Assembly: GCA_930367205.1 (NCBI GenBank)
Contig: OV884014.1
Span: forward strand, 71,093,104-71,157,103
Direction of reading: 5' to 3'
Length of the DNA: 64,000 bases
DNA from: Acanthosoma haemorrhoidale
Lineage: Eukaryota > Arthropoda > Insecta > Hemiptera > Acanthosomatidae
A program made the translations under genes and the position numbers. The notes beneath the pieces are model-generated. The model had not been told where the DNA came from. It saw only the letters and a list, made by a program, of their open reading frames with translations, and made no database searches. This document shows, in pieces, positions 43,331 to 58,919 of this stretch (the stretch's first letter is position 1; each line of letters starts with the position of its first letter).

Positions 43331-46300
43331 TGCTTGTTGGTTGACTTTTCTAAGTAAGTTTTCCAATTTAACTCTTTTAAAATATATATTTAATACGAAT
43401 TGTTCAAAACCAGCATTCTCAAATGAATTTATTAATAATCATATTTACTATAAGCATTTAATTTAATGTAATATTTCACTATTAATTATCATCATTATAA
43501 TTCGTTTTTCTTCTATTTTTCAGGTAAGTTCCAAATTATCTTTACTGGTTGGCTACAGTTTGAGTAAGTACAACACTTTAAATGTTAGACATTTAATGGT
43601 GATATTGAATTAAGTTTAAAAATGCCTTTAAGTCTTTCTCTAGTGTATTTCTAAGTCTGTAATATATATTCCTCACGTTGGCGTTTCGCCTATTCAACTT
43701 CAGAAAATAAGTTGAAGTAACAATATTAATTGATAAAAGTCATTAAATTGGTTTAATTATTCTATAAACAATTTATTTAAAGTATTATGTTTGTTACTTA
43801 ATTCGCTATCAGTTGTAAATTAATTCAACATCTATTTTTATTATAAACACTGCCTATCTAAGGTTTTTTTTTTTGGCGTATTACTCTTAGAATAATTACA
43901 AAAAATTGTGCTACTAAATATCTCTGAACTATAACACCATTTTGACTGTCACATAGCGAATAATTATAAATTAATTAATATTAAAAACTTTTCATGATAC
44001 TAAAATGTCATTTATCCCAGATTATCAGTTTCTAACATCTTTGTTGGTTGTTGTTAATGGTTGTTTAAAAACGACATACTTTAAATGTTTTGTTTTGTAT
44101 GAATTGGTTTACTTTCTATTTCGAAGAGGAAACTCTTCAAGTGCCTTTGCCTTTGTAATATTTTTTGGATGTGAGGAACAACCCCGTGCCTAAAGCCTAT
44201 TCTATTGATGAAGCAGCATAATAACTTGACGGAGTCACGTTCTAAGCCCACCATTTTACGAGTCTTCTCGTCCCATCTCCCGTTATATTAACAGCTTTTT
44301 TATCTTTTTTTTTTTTGTCCTATCTGTAATTATGAACAGTTATAAAACTTGTTAAGGTATAATTTTTTTAGAATTAATTCTTAGTGCATCCTGAGTTATC
44401 GACTTTTGAGTATCACAAATATAATACATAAACTATTAAGTGTAGCGGCAGTACACTTGGCAATGAAGTCTTAGAGTGTGATATTATACGCAGAGAAATG
44501 AAAATCATGGTTTTAGGTTTTGTTTTTTTTCAAACCAGATGTTATACCAGCATCATCACGTTCTGGGGATTGTAAACCCTTCAGATGAATCGATAATAAA
44601 AAAAAAAAAAATATCCATCTTTATAAAATATGTATAATTCCGTCTAATGATTTTGTAATATCTCCAATGCTTCGCGGAAATTACTTTACAAAATTTGAGT
44701 TTGCAGCTTTTACGCAGTCCCTGTTTTGAAGTGATGCTAAAAATAACACGAACGCCATGGAAATTAAGCGACCAAATTGAAATTAAACAAGAATAGTTCC
44801 CAGTGGACTTGGAAATTAAAGTTCTTGACACCTGAGGCAATGTTATATTATAACGGTGTACACAAAAGTATCAAATTTCTCGTCAAAGTTCTACTTTCTA
44901 CTCCAATGATGCTAAAAATAATAATAATGCCGTGAGCTCTGCAACCCTATAATTTTTCTGAGTCCTTCCAAACTCAACAGAAATCCTCCAAAGTTTGAAG
45001 AGCGATTCCTCAGGGTCTTATTCGGGTCAAGTTAGTATTTCAGCCAGATCGGGCCCCGAAACAACTCATTTCTTTTTACCTCTACAATTTTATTAGCTAT
45101 GGAACTCTACTTACCTTGTGTCTATTTATTACTACTGACTACTGTGTACGATTCAAATTTATGACCTGGAACTATTATGAATTTGCACGCATTGGGGAGG
45201 ATTTCATAATAGTAACGTTTGATATTCAAAACTATCAGCCTTTTAAAACTAACGAGTCTTCTGACTTTTATGACCTTTTAAATTCATGACTTGGGAACTG
45301 TTCTAGACCCGCGACCCTGAATTTGCTAGCAATAATTTGGTTCTTTTAAAAACATTTTTTCTCTGACTGACTAGAAATAAATATTTACACCCAAGTAAAA
45401 AAACAACGCGTTCTGTGAAATGGCCTGGTGCATATAACCTAAACTCCTTTTTCAGACGGTGTCCGCATATTAAACTGTGTGTTAAAAGGGGCTAAATGTA
45501 AAAACAAATTGAACTGAGCATTTAAATAAACAAACAGTATTTACACAGACTCTTAGAAGCAGCGGAGGAAATTAGATTTTATTCGACTTGAAAAGTAAAC
45601 AGGAGAGCGCAGAGAGAGAAATCGTCACCGTGCAAATACAGCGAGACTCCACGAGGTATATGCAGATGTATTTAGAAGCATGCAGACAGGCAGACTTCCG
45701 GTCCTGAATGTACGCGCATGGTGAGATTTATCTGCGGGCAGCAGGTGTGCAGTGGGCGAGGCAGCAGTCGTGCCACCTGTTAGCCGATTGCGGGTCGGTC
45801 AGTAACTGTACCTAATTATTGGCGAATGTCGTTGTTAGTCTGCCTCTCTGTTGGCAACACTCTTGCGGGCTATTTACCTTAAAGGAATACGATCAGACAC
45901 GTATTAACACTGCATATAAACCATTTATGCACAACTGGGAAATCATATTCACATACTAAGTTACATATTTCGAATTTGTTAGTAAAGCTCATATTAACTT
46001 ATGATGCGCCTTGTTAAAGTCTTATCAATATCATCAAACTTAGATCCAAAATAAGTTTCTAAGAATGATATTGTATATACCAAGGTACACTACAATAGTT
46101 AACATGTACGCCGTATCCAAAGCTCATTATGTTCTAGATATTTTAAAACCAACAACTGCAAAATTTATAGATAAATGAAAAACAGTGAGAATACATTACT
46201 TCAAATTAGTGTTAAATAAATTAGATAGATAAATACTGCCAATACATAAGGTCTTAGGGCATGCTGTATTATACATAACTGTTTTTATTTTAACATATAT

Positions 46301-48880
46301 TTTTTTCCTAATTTAAAAATGTATGTACTTGAGTAAAGATTTTATTTATAATCAAAGAGCGATGGAGTTACTTATTTTTTGTTTTAGACTATATTCATTT
46401 TATATTAGTGAACGATTATTGTCATTATGAAGATATGGATATCAATTGATTCGAAATGGAATCCCTTCGAGCAATTGCTGCTACCGGCAGGTGTTCGAGG
46501 CATTATGCAACTGACCGCTGTGAAACGTAGTAGCTGCTCTTGTCAATTTTCTACTTTCTAGCAGCTAAGGGGAAGTTGACCAAACATGCCGTTTTGAACT
46601 GTACAGTACTGGCTTTCGGCCGTTTGCCCTGGTAAGTCGGGAAATGTACTACAATTTAAAAATATAGGTATAGTAAAGTATAGAAAATTTTAGTATTTTT
46701 TTAAGTTTATTTATTCGTGAGCAATCTGAGAAAAAAATAACGCGTAACCTTCACGTGGATTACCCTTAGAGTTTGGTGGTTTGTGGCTTTGAGTTCCTTT
46801 AAGTTAGAGCTCAGAAGCTATTAAATATTAACAGTTTTAATTTTTTGATTGATTAAAGATACACAAAATACTGTAACGCAAACATAAATAGTATCTAACA
46901 AACAGTAAAACTGCTCCCTCAATTCATCCTTAGCCGATTTTAATGGGTTTTCTATATAAATAGTTTTAAAGCCATTTCCAATATAATGTTTTTGTTTTCA
47001 AAATAAAGATTATTTTTTTCAAAGCATATTTTGATTCGCGAATTTCATGTCATGTTACAAAATGAAGGCAGGAAACAAAAAATATGCCCTCCGAGCCTGC
47101 TCTGCGGTGATCCAGTCCTCTTTAGACGTCATCGGGTTTTTTAGTTATTAGAATAAAATGTTGATTTTCCGGATTTCAATGAATTTTTTTGTAAACAGAA
47201 ACATGTAGCGCTCCCATCCCTTGTTTTGAAGTGGCACTTCGAAATTTCACAACATCAAAATCAATGTTCATTATTTAAGAATTTTTTAGGCGATTAATTT
47301 GTATTCATATCATGTAAGTCAGGTTGGGGTGGTCACTAAGTCAAACGTATGTTGGCACTAAATTGCCGTATACAGCACCAATGATACTCTCAATAAAGGA
47401 TATTCAACCGCAAGCTCAAAACCTAGTGGTCGTTGGCTATTGGTGTGTTAATACAGCAATCCATCAAAAAGAGGTGAGAATCCTCACTTTTTCAAATGAC
47501 CCAAATAATTATTATTTTCAGTACTGAATTTATTAGGTCTCTCATCAACGACGGATCTAGTTCACCGTGTTGAACCGGAAGGGGACACAAAGCATACAGT
47601 GATAAATGAGATGTAAAACTGAATGGAAGGAAGAGGAAACGGTTACGAAACTATACGGAGGGCAACTGTACAAATAAGGTATGCTGACATCCAGGCCTAG
47701 CCTGTAACTGTCGAAACAAACCGTCCATTCCTGTCCGAGTTTGTCCGTGCTTGAGCCTGTTAGCCATTCCATCGACTCAGGGCTCAATTATTATTAATTA
47801 TTGCTCATTATTCAAATTTCTTAGCATAAGTCGGAAGAGATACAAATAACTGAATACAGTCAATCTGTTTCTGTATTGGCTGTGTAACAGTCTGCTATGT
47901 TTGAAGCGGCCTGTTCGACTCCACTCCGAAATGTTGGTTTGACGATCCGAATTCCTTATGCATTTTTGTTTTTAATCAAATGGGGTGTCAACGTAGTAAG
48001 AGTTTTTTTCCCCCGCCAGTGAATATTTTTAATATGAAGTTTAGTAGCAGCAGAGTGTAGCTGAAATTATTTTAGATTTGAGTGGGTTTTATGTAGGAAC
48101 TTTGATATTTAGATCCATTTGCTCAAGTGGTCTAATCAACTATTTTCAGCACTTTGAGAATCAATGGAAAAACAATTTAACATTTTATTTTTTAATCTCT
48201 GCACATTCACATATGACACATCATCAAAGTTTAATAAAAATATTAAACAATTAATTTATCTATGAACTAAAATTAAGATCAATACAATTTATTTTACAAA
48301 AAAACAACAACTCATTTTGTGTAAAGATTAATGGTTCACCATGGTTTCAATCATTATTATAGGGATTCTTCTGGAACTAACAGTCATTGACAAACCGGTT
48401 TCCCAGTTATTTTACTGATTGATTTACTTCATAAAGTGTTTTGAATAATATTTCACAAGATTCACACTGAACAAAATCTATACAATGAAAGATTTCAATG
48501 TTAAACTTCTGCTCTGACTCTTGAATGATTTCTACCCTAACCAGTCAACAGGCTGTAAAAAAATCAGTTTACGTCAATACATAACTAGAAAACGGTGAAA
48601 ATGTCATTTTTTATTTTAACGCTAGATCGAGAAAACGTTCTGTAAACATTATTTATGTCCTGTTAGCTGTAGTTTGTTTGAAGTAATAATCATTAATTTT
48701 AGTATGCATCCCCCTATTTTATATTTATTAGCCAAAGACCAAACCTGCAACCCCTTGATATCCTTTGTTATAAACTTTGTTATGTATTAAATAAATAGAC
48801 AGTAAAAAATAAATACTTGATAACAACAATGCCATATCTAAGACAACTTGCCACTTATGTTGTAAGACTTCAAGATATGG
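43331..48880. other. AT-rich intergenic sequence
   Basis: No gene recognised. A GC-richer stretch at about 45600-45870 has several E-box words (CAGGTG, CACCTG) and no reading frame; it could be regulatory but that is not shown. A repeated word at 46703-46733 is described among the findings. Confidence 0.4.
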
Positions 48881-48883
48881 CAT

Positions 48884-48960
48884 CTATTGGCTAGCTCAGC
48901 GGTAGTGCACACGATCGTAGACTTTCCGCTAGTTCAATCAACTTAGATGGAATGGATACC
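48884..48960 (+). repeat. tRNA-like SINE head
   Basis: tagctcagcgg (48892-48902) is a perfect match to the polymerase III A box (TRGCNNAGYGG), and agttcaatcaa (48931-48941) resembles a B box at the expected distance. The D arm (gctc...) is visible but the T arm and acceptor stem do not pair well, so a tRNA-derived SINE or tRNA pseudogene is more likely than a gene. The 3' limit is unknown. Confidence 0.5.
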
Positions 48961-51900
48961 TGATACCCGGTTTTGCGGTCACGGGAAGCTGAAGTATCTT
49001 TGAAGTGTCCAGTTATTTATTACTGTTAGCTTTGCAGTTCTGTTTATCTTTTCATTTCCAGATATTGATTACTAAACGATATTAACGTGCGGTTTACGGT
49101 TCAGTATCAGACGCCCCACTCTGTATGATGAGTGACTCGACACACAGAATGATGCGAATTTAGTTTGGAAAAGAAAATCCTATTTATGTTAACTATTTGA
49201 TCCAGGGATAATTGCTCTCGCCTATATATAAATACATGCAAAGGGAAGAATAACCAAATATAATTTTTTTTTCTTAGGACATCACAAACAAGGGTAATTG
49301 ATGCCCGAAATGATATGAAATGGGTTCTTGTGTTATTTAAATATTCGTTAAATAATTATGAAATAAGTACTCAGTGCTTTCAACAAAAAAACATTTTATT
49401 TTCTAAACCATCATTGGTCCTCTAGACAGTAGCTACGAGTATTATATTATTTGAAAACCATTTAAAACCAGCTCAATTATTCAAAAGCGAGTTATATGGT
49501 TAGTACTAAAAACTTTTTTGGAATCCTATTTGCGTTATTGTCTACAATATTTCCTTAGCCAGGTGGATTAGTAAGTAAATATTAAAACTAGAATATCTTA
49601 TGAGCTGCACATGGCTGACACATAAGACTCCATTTCTGTTTAAAAGTAGAGCCTCTCCCTGTTAAATCGGTTCTTTAACTGTTGAGATTCCCAGTTGAGT
49701 TGAAAAACAAAAAAAAACAACTTTAAAGAATATCAATTTTTTTTTTACACTTTCATTAAAATCTCTAATATGTGCCGTTGTAATCCTATTGTAAAATTTA
49801 GATTGAATCTGTCTATTGTTTCATGTGGGTTCGGATCGCCCTCTGAACAGGTGTTGTGTTTCGTCCTACGTGCTATAGTTTTTTTTGTTGTATTACACAT
49901 TGTTAGGGAATGAGTGTGAATATCAAGTGTGGGCTCGAACAAGAGGGGAGCTCATGAAAACAAATCAATATATCGGAAAATTCCCCTGACAAATGAGTAT
50001 TGTGTACATCACAAAGTATATCGAATTCAACGCCTCTACCCCTCTGTAAAGGTCAAATATGCTGGTATGCGTTTTAAATAACTTGCTGCTACGCTGTATT
50101 ACCCATTAATTATATATGTTTAAGTATTAATTATATTTAATTAACTATATTACCCATTCTGTGTGAATAACAAAACCACATTACATTGCGTAGTTTATTA
50201 CTTATTTACAATGAATTTATTTTCGAGCTACAATTTCTTCATACGACGTCTGATGTACAAATCATTGGGTGGTGCACGCTGCCTGCCTCTGTTCAGAAAC
50301 CATTTTTTATCTTCAGTGTCCTATATACTTGACTTGAACTTTGATTTTCAGACATGAATAACAAAACTCATTGGGAGTTTGTGAGTTGGCGGTAGATGTT
50401 TGTATAATGCTTTTTATTTATTTTTTTAAATTATATTTATGTAAAACTGCTGATTTGAAAATGACAAATTGATACATGATTTAATTAAATGGTTTGTCAT
50501 GTCCGGCCTATATGGATCAATATTTAATATGAATTTTAACACATGCATAAAGAAACATACGTTAAATTACTATTAATTTTTCTAGATTTCGTTTATTAAT
50601 ATTATTGAAAATCAAAATTTGTTATAATGTTAAACTAAGATAGTTGTGATGCGACTGCAGGATCTCTCCCCCCCCCCCCCCGTTCTTGCCGTTTACCTAG
50701 TCGGGAAGGTGACAATTCTGTTTGGGATTCGGGGAATTGAATGTGTATTGTAAATGCCGTATTACTGAGATAGTGAATGTAAATTTGAATGAATGAGATA
50801 ATTTATCAATTGGAACTTGGGAAATGGGAGCTGTCGAAAGCTCTGGTGACTATAATAAATTACTGATTTGTGGCAGACATTGATATTAATGAATGGTGAT
50901 TGCAATTTTCTTAAAGATTAAGTATTAAAAAAAAAAAATTGTCAAGACGACAGATGCTTGATGACTATTCAAACAGCAGCTCTCCATTTCGAACCAACCT
51001 CTGACGGATCTGTGACTTCCAAGAGCTATAATGCCTGGATAGACAAGGTGCGCTCCTTCACCATCTGCCTTCGGCCACTGCAGCTGCCCTATTGTACCTC
51101 CCCCAATTCCAGGCACGTGGCTGCTCCTAGTCCTCATTGTACTTCTGGATCTTGCAGCATTGTCCCGCCGTCGGTGGTGCAAAGGATATCTCCCAGTGTT
51201 TGTGTAGGGAACCAGTTTTTTTTCTCGAAAGGGGGTTAATTTGATACCTATTAGGGGTTCACTGACCCTGGGACCATCATGATAATAAAAGACAGCGTGA
51301 TTTAGGGCTCCGCGGTACGCGTTCGTTATATATTTTTTGATAAAAACATACCCATGATGATGCATGCTATAAAAGAAACGATAATATCTATATATAATAG
51401 CATTATTAATATTTATTTAACCAAACTCCGGAATTAAAAAAAAAATTAATAACAAATTATTATTAGAATTAATTACTCTTTACAAAATATAAGATTAAGA
51501 TGCTACATCAGAAATATTGATTATATTCCAAAACCACTCTTTTCTTCGGCAACTCTTGATTATTAATTGCTTCAATTTTATAACAGTAAGTATATACTCA
51601 TGTCAAACTTAATCTGTTTTACTTCTTATTTAAAATAAGTAATGCGTGTTCTGAGTTATCTTCGAAATACTAAACCGCTTTAGAAAATTTCTGAACCGGA
51701 TGAGAACTTATTTATTCGCGAGCAATCTGAGAAAGACTAACGTGTTAAAAGCGTACATGACCATAGCTGAATAGCGCTTGGTAGCAAAGAATGCCCTGGT
51801 TTTAAAGTTAAAAATGTGTTCACCTTTTGTTAATAGTATTTTCAGCTAAAAAAATAAATACATTTCTTTCGTTTTTAGACTAAATAAAGTTATTTTTGTT

Positions 51901-54900
51901 ATGTAAATATTGATAACAAAGTGAATTGAAAGTAAATAAATATTACTGTTATTATGTAATGTTTAGAATCGGCCACAACCTGACTATATTATATCGTAGG
52001 CATTACATGTCTTAATTTAATTGTGAGCATTGGTAAAACCGCTTTGTCTATTGTAAAAGTTAACATTTCTAGATAAAAGTTAGTTATCTAATTCTTTTAA
52101 CTGGGTTAGTTTTCAAGTAGAGTCCTTCATTACAGAGATACAGATCTAATTTTGGATTTATTCAACAATGTGCATGAGAGTACAATAGAACTGATAAAAA
52201 TACAGAGAAAGTTACAGGAATTAAATGCTATCTGTGAGAGTTGCCTGACTCACCAACCAGCAAGGCTGGATTAATTCAGCCCCCTCTTTTCTCTTGTAAA
52301 ATGTTATTGTATCACAAATGATAAACATATCCCCTAAAGTTGTAATTCCCATTATCTGAGCGCTAAGATAAAAGAACTCTCCTCCCTGCTCACAGCAGAG
52401 TCGTCAACAATTGTTCGGGAGGATTACTTTCGGCCAACAATGTGACGACAAGCCCGCGAAACTTTTTGCGTATGCTATTGTTGTCTGTGCTCATGACTGA
52501 AATATATTCTAAGATGGTTATATTTGTTACAGGCTGATGAATTAGTTAAACAATTACGGTGAGCTGGATGAACTAGCATTGGATTCACAACTTCCATACG
52601 TATCCCTGACTGTGGATTGTTATAAATATATAAATAGTGTATGTCATATATATCCAAAGATGAGCAGATGAATTTTTTACGGTACGGTTTGAAGCTGATG
52701 AAAGAGATCTGTTGAGCTTTCATCAAATATATTAATTGGTGTTTATTTCATTCTTCCATTATGGTCACTTCATACTAGGACTTGATGCAGATATACTCGT
52801 CTATGGTATGTCGAAACGGTGTTCATCAGTAAATTTAATGAAAATCTAACTACCCTCTTTTATCAACCTAAGCCAACATCCCTACGAACTTATCCACTCA
52901 TTCAGGAATCCATGCAATGAAAATTAAAATTGTATAAAATACAATTAAAATCATATAGAACTTAATACATTTGTCAAATGTTACCAATTAAGGATATTAA
53001 AAAAATAGAGCCTATGAAAAATAAATATATTAGTAATAACGAAATATATTAAAAATATTTGACGAAGTTCTGTTATGGTTTCTGTTACAACAATTAAAAA
53101 CCACTTAAAAGTAGTGATGTTCAAGGCCTGACTAGTATGCATTGAGTACTCGTTGCATGATTGTATGTATGTCTGTCAATTTATGTTATATGTGTTACTT
53201 TAGAATCGCTTGTTAACACTTGTGTTTATAAATTTGTTTTCTTTCTTTGTATTGTCCCGACCTGATGCCTTTATAGGAGCTATTAATTGTCTTTTTACCC
53301 AGTCAAGTGAATAATCTTTTTTGAAGTGAAAAGTGGACAGCACAACTATGGGCAATACTAGTTTGTTTGTTTGGATATAAAACCAATTGTAATGGATACC
53401 AAATTCTTCCATTAGCTCTATCGTGAGTTACGTTTTGAGTACTATCATCAGTGAGTCAACGTAAGGGGTCAGAGAGGTTATAGATCAATGTTAGTAATGC
53501 GGTGTAACCAACGAAATTAACTAATAGGTTCATAGACTAGTCATAGTAATCATTTACTTAATGTGGTATCGTGGATGAACCGTCTCTTATTCGTTTGTAG
53601 AAAACTACTCACAGGCAGGCAGGATTATTTTACTTATATGCTAGATTTACTGTAAAGTTTTTTAATGTGTTAGTTTATTGTGTAAATTTACTTATTGGTT
53701 GAACTGAAAAAGAACACATTTTCTGTTTTAATTTATCTCATGCTGCTATCAATCGCATAACTTCTTTCAACTCAAATGTATGAAAGGAGAAATACGACAC
53801 CGAACCATTTCTAAATTCAACCAATTTTTTTTTTCGTTTGTATTTATGGTATTTATATAATACTATAAATGATATATATCGGAAACATACAGATCGAATT
53901 TATTTGCTACATTGAGGGGTTAATCATTTTCGAACACATGAGAATTATTTAATTAACTTTCAGCTCTCTAACAAATATTTGTAAAGGTTCCTTCCGCCCC
54001 ACATAAATCGTACAGGAGAGAAAGTTATTGTCGGGCTCCCAAGTCCCCAAGGGAGGGAGGGGGTGGAGTTGATTCCCTAATGCTTTCTAAATTAGAATAA
54101 ATTAGGTATAGTGAGACATTTCTATGTAACGTGTCTACGTCAAGCATTTTAGCATAAATCCTTCTATCACCTTAATAAAACCTGGATTCTATTGCTTGAC
54201 TTTGCAATCTCTAGCGAGTTTATTTCTTCACGTTTATTATAATAATGAAGCAATATAAATTCTATTGCATATCCACTTTGTGAAAAAATGGAAAATTAAA
54301 GACAAACAATCATCAAGGAGTTTCTGAGGAAGTTGGCCAGGAAAAACTAGAAGACTGGCCAAGTTAGCAAGTTTTCCTCAACGAATAAACTTGCCTTGTA
54401 CAATCTAAACTTAAGATTTAATTTTTGCTTTAACTTTTCACGTTATGTGTCATAATCTCTTTAACGTTCTAGTTATCAGTGGTTCAGTAACCTCGCTAAT
54501 TTTTTGCCAAATAAAATCTTCAACATCATTTATAAAATTAATATACTGTAATTTGTTAATATATGTATAAACCATATAAATATGTAATATATAGGTTCTT
54601 GAATTCTCATAAATTGTGATAATATTTTTGTATCGCTTTGCATTTTTGATCGAAGCAGGTTCATTTGATTCATTAAACAATATATTCTATTGAAGTTGTA
54701 ACAAATTTAAAAAAAATACTAAAATTGAAAAACGTAGTAGAAAATTATAGCTTCTGAGCTGGTAGTTGAGAAATCTCAAAAGTTAAAGAAACAGGCCCGA
54801 GTTTTGTACATAGATTACATTAGATTTATCTTAACTTCTCGTTATTCTATTATGACTAAAAATAAGTAAGACAATTTCGAAGTGTAGTGAAATGAACATA

Positions 54901-57900
54901 CTTTGAAAATATCAGACCCACTGAACCATATTTACCAACGCTATTGTTGAGTGTCAATATATACGTATAGACAAACGAAATACTACAGAACGCTTACCTC
55001 AAAAAAAGTTTTCGCCTTACATTGTAACTTTTTATATATTTACTACCCTTACACTTAGGTGTATTAATGAGTATTAAATTTACAAGTATGTTTATAGTTA
55101 ACGATTTCTTATTTAGCAGGAATCGATGATTTGTGCATGTGTAGTCATCGGCATTCAACTGTGGGAATAAGCATAGGTAATGCCTGTCTTCACATCACAG
55201 CCAGCCCTTAAAGTTTTATTTACTTCCTTAATTTATACCCTTCTGTCCTGTCCTCGAGGGAGAAAGAGCCCATAAACGAACTGCAGTTCTTTCATCCCCG
55301 ATCTCTTCAACAGCTACATCTGGGCCCATTTCACGCCTGGGTCGTCTTCGACTATAAAACATCCCCGGGACAGTCATAAATCTTCTGAAGGACGCTCTAG
55401 GGGAAGTTTTTCTGAAGCACTAACTTCAGGGCATTAAATCCTCACTTAAATCAAAGTGCTGTGTTTGTGAGATGTATAGAAATACAATTACGCTCAAGTG
55501 TTGTAGGCTTAATAGAATGAAAAAAAGTTAATAAAAAACAAATGCTCTAGAATTATAGAAATAAGACTTGGCCAATGATATTGCATACTTTGTAGCCCAG
55601 AAGCACCCACTGCAGCGCTTGTGTGCTTATACCGATCAGTGAAGTATGCACTACTACTAGACTACACTAGATTGTATTTGTCTGTCTTCAAACTGATTAG
55701 ATGTTAGAACTGATTAGAACATGATGAGGCAACCATACAGACACTTTTCATTTTTCTGAATGCCATTGAATTCTACAATTTGATCTAAAAGACACCAAGA
55801 CACATCGATAATGCCTATGGTAGAGGTGACAAAATAAGTAAACTTGATGTGCAACATAACCTAACAATAAATATAATATGTAAATAAGATATAATATGTA
55901 TAGTTATTGTATAGTTTATAAAATGATATAAATATCAAAAAGTTACTGGGTACCATGAATAATATATAAAATAAGTTTTTTGTCAGAAGATAAACATAAC
56001 AAAAATAAAAGGTAGGTTGTAAAAATATAGCTCTATTAGTTTGTATAAGAATGTATACATTCAAAAACTAAATGTAGTAAGTATATTGTAGTGACATAAA
56101 TCAATTGTAATTTCATAGTAGTAAACCCAGTAAGTGAAATCGAAGTTAGATAATAGTCGATGAATAAGAGAGAAAGTTACAGTAATGATATATATTTTAT
56201 GTTGACAAGTACGGTGAAAGTGAAATAGATTTTACTGCTAATTATTAAAAGATATGAAGTAATTTGTATTACTCTGTGTAGAGAGAAAACCATCAGTCAA
56301 TGTATGAGGAAGTTATAAACTTATTATACAGAAGTTATCCGTTATATTAAGTTCGAGGTGGTTATATGAGGCAGCTTAACACATATTTAAAAACTTAAAA
56401 TAGAGGCAGGCCAGGGTTTTCCGAGCAGACATTTTTTTTATGTATCGTAATTTTGTCTACATCTTGTTAATCTTTTTTTTCTTATTACCATTACTTGATG
56501 CAAATATGCGTCGTAAGTCGAAACGTTGTCCGTTAACAAATTCGTTGTATCTTTCATGAGTGAGAATTGTAGAAGGAAACTTTAGTCTATCAAAATGGAA
56601 GCTGTGTTCTTACTATGATCTTCTTTTACTGCGGTCCGTACCGTAGTGATGCTGTGACCTTAACGAATACACAATAAGAATTTGTTACGGTCCCTGTAGT
56701 TAACAAGCTTCCGCACCATTCAAATCATCGATGGGATTGTAATGGGACCGATCGCTTGTATCGATGCCCTTCGCCGGTTCAACGCTCGGTTACTCCACAG
56801 TCGATAACTCCCCCGCGTGATGATCTCAGAGGATTACTATTGACCAGTTGTCCGTTACTAATGCTCTTACATCCCCACAGCTCGTCAGTAAAGTCGAGAT
56901 CTTCGAAGGTTGTCCAACATTGTTGGTGTAGGAACATTTCACGTAAAATTGATAAAATAAGATGATTTTGAAGGTTATGTACTCTTTGAGGTAGTCTTGT
57001 CAATTTAAAACATATTATAGTAAGAGTGTTTGAATATTTGACTCCATTTATGTAATGAAGAACACTATTTACTCTTGACTACCAGGAAACGATTACACTT
57101 CCTTGTAATTGTTCCTCCATATCATTGTCACTCTACGGAATGTTACGTTTTAAACAAATATTGACTCACTCACTCAACTGTTTGTCTTTTGGCTCGTCAG
57201 TCGTGTTGTGATTCATCTTAAATCAAAAGGTTCTTTTCTTGGACATACTAACACCATATTAGTATTCCAACCATTTAAATGAATTTCAGTCGCATGCATT
57301 CGTATATATAATAATGATCAGATATATTAGTAATTATTAATTATGGTGAAAATAAAATCCCGATATTTCAATAATTATTTGCTAAAGAGAAAAAAAAAAT
57401 TAGCTAAAGTTAGTTATTATTCTGGATAGTATAATTATAATATTAATTACAGAAATTAACAATATGTAATTTATTATTTTGACTGGTATATGGCTAAAAT
57501 AATTTTTGTTTTTTAAATGTTTGTATACCGAGGTACTCCTAGAGACGGATATTTCTGAAGTGCATCACAGTTTTAATTACAATATATCCTAACTTAGGAT
57601 TGATCTGTACATAGTTATTTTAAAGATAATCATGGAAAACAAAGTACTGACTCCGATTCATTATAGTGTAAAGTGATTCATTTTACACTTGTTCCTGCAC
57701 GCTTAGACAATTTTATTTGCAGAGAATGAATCTTCACAGAATGTCTATCATTAAACTCTGGTGTATTTCAAAAACAATAAAAATTTTAACGAGAATTCAA
57801 ACTCCCTTCTAATCATTATTAGTCATTGGACCGTGCTGTGAATTAACGAACTGTCGTGTCGTCATTAAATAAAACAATGGTCTCACAACAATGCCAATAC

Positions 57901-58919
57901 TCTCCAATTACCGATAGTGGTAATTACAACTCTATGTAATTTAGATCTTATTGAATAGTTGCGCTGGGTAAACCAAACCATTTAACAAAAAAAAAAAACG
58001 TATCTCGGTGCACATTCAATTTTTTATGGTAGTGCCATGACTAGCTTTCTCTAAATATAATTAACATATTTCAATATATATATATGAACATATTTAATAC
58101 CCAACTTGAATTCTAATTTCGAACCAGCGTTTAGGAATGACTCACTTCTAATCTTCAAAGCACCACGTGTTTAAAAAAAATCACATAACGCTCATGGCGT
58201 GAAGAGGTTACCTTGTAGCGTATTGGTTTAAACACCTTTTAACTTGTAGCTTGAGATAATACATAATATTTAATGCTATTTCTGTCCAAATGAACGCATA
58301 GGGTTTTACTTTGGCCCGATGGAAAAATGGAAACAAATGATATAATTATCAATTTTCTCAAAAATTTAATGAAAACTATAAAACTGTTTCACCCCTACCC
58401 TATTACGTTTTAAACAAGAAAATACACATTGGCATACAAATGCCGTACAAACAAGAAAATTATAGGAAAATACTGCACATTCCCTATCAAATCTTGCGGA
58501 TGGCAGCGACAAACGGGCTGAATGGAGATCCTATGGGAAGTTTGTGAAGAAATAGAGGCAACGTTAATTTACGTCTATATATCATTTTCGGTTAATCAAT
58601 TGAACGTTATAAAAAAGATTAAATTAAAATTCATCAAAAATATTATTTCAGTTATAAAGAAGAAACTTTGTTGCCATGCATCTAATATTCAAAATACTTG
58701 AGTTAAAATGTCAAAGATTGTGCTTTTAATAACTTACTAATTGTTAGAAAAGAATCTGAAATTGCAAATCGGTTGAATCACTTCAATTTTGGATGTTTCG
58801 GTTACGATAATAATTTTATAATTTGAGATCTTAACTATATTTATGTGTCTATTGTTTTATATTCAATTATAATACTTCTGTGTATTACCTCGTTGTATTT
58901 AAGGTTGCGTGCTGTACAG
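48961..58919. other. AT-rich intergenic sequence
   Basis: No gene supported. The 50925-51365 reverse frame (146 codons) sits in a GC-richer patch but has no recognisable domain. There is a C14 run at about 50669-50682. Short repeated words at 51705-51734, 52780-52818 and 56493-56525 are described among the findings. Confidence 0.4.

Noticed and set aside
50925..51365. 146-codon reverse-strand frame
   Set aside because: No recognisable domain, opposing open frame on the other strand, and no splice or polyadenylation context.
52690..52720. ctgatga words (also near 24651 and 52534) as possible hammerhead ribozyme cores
   Set aside because: The required GAAA after stem II and the matching outer helices were not found.
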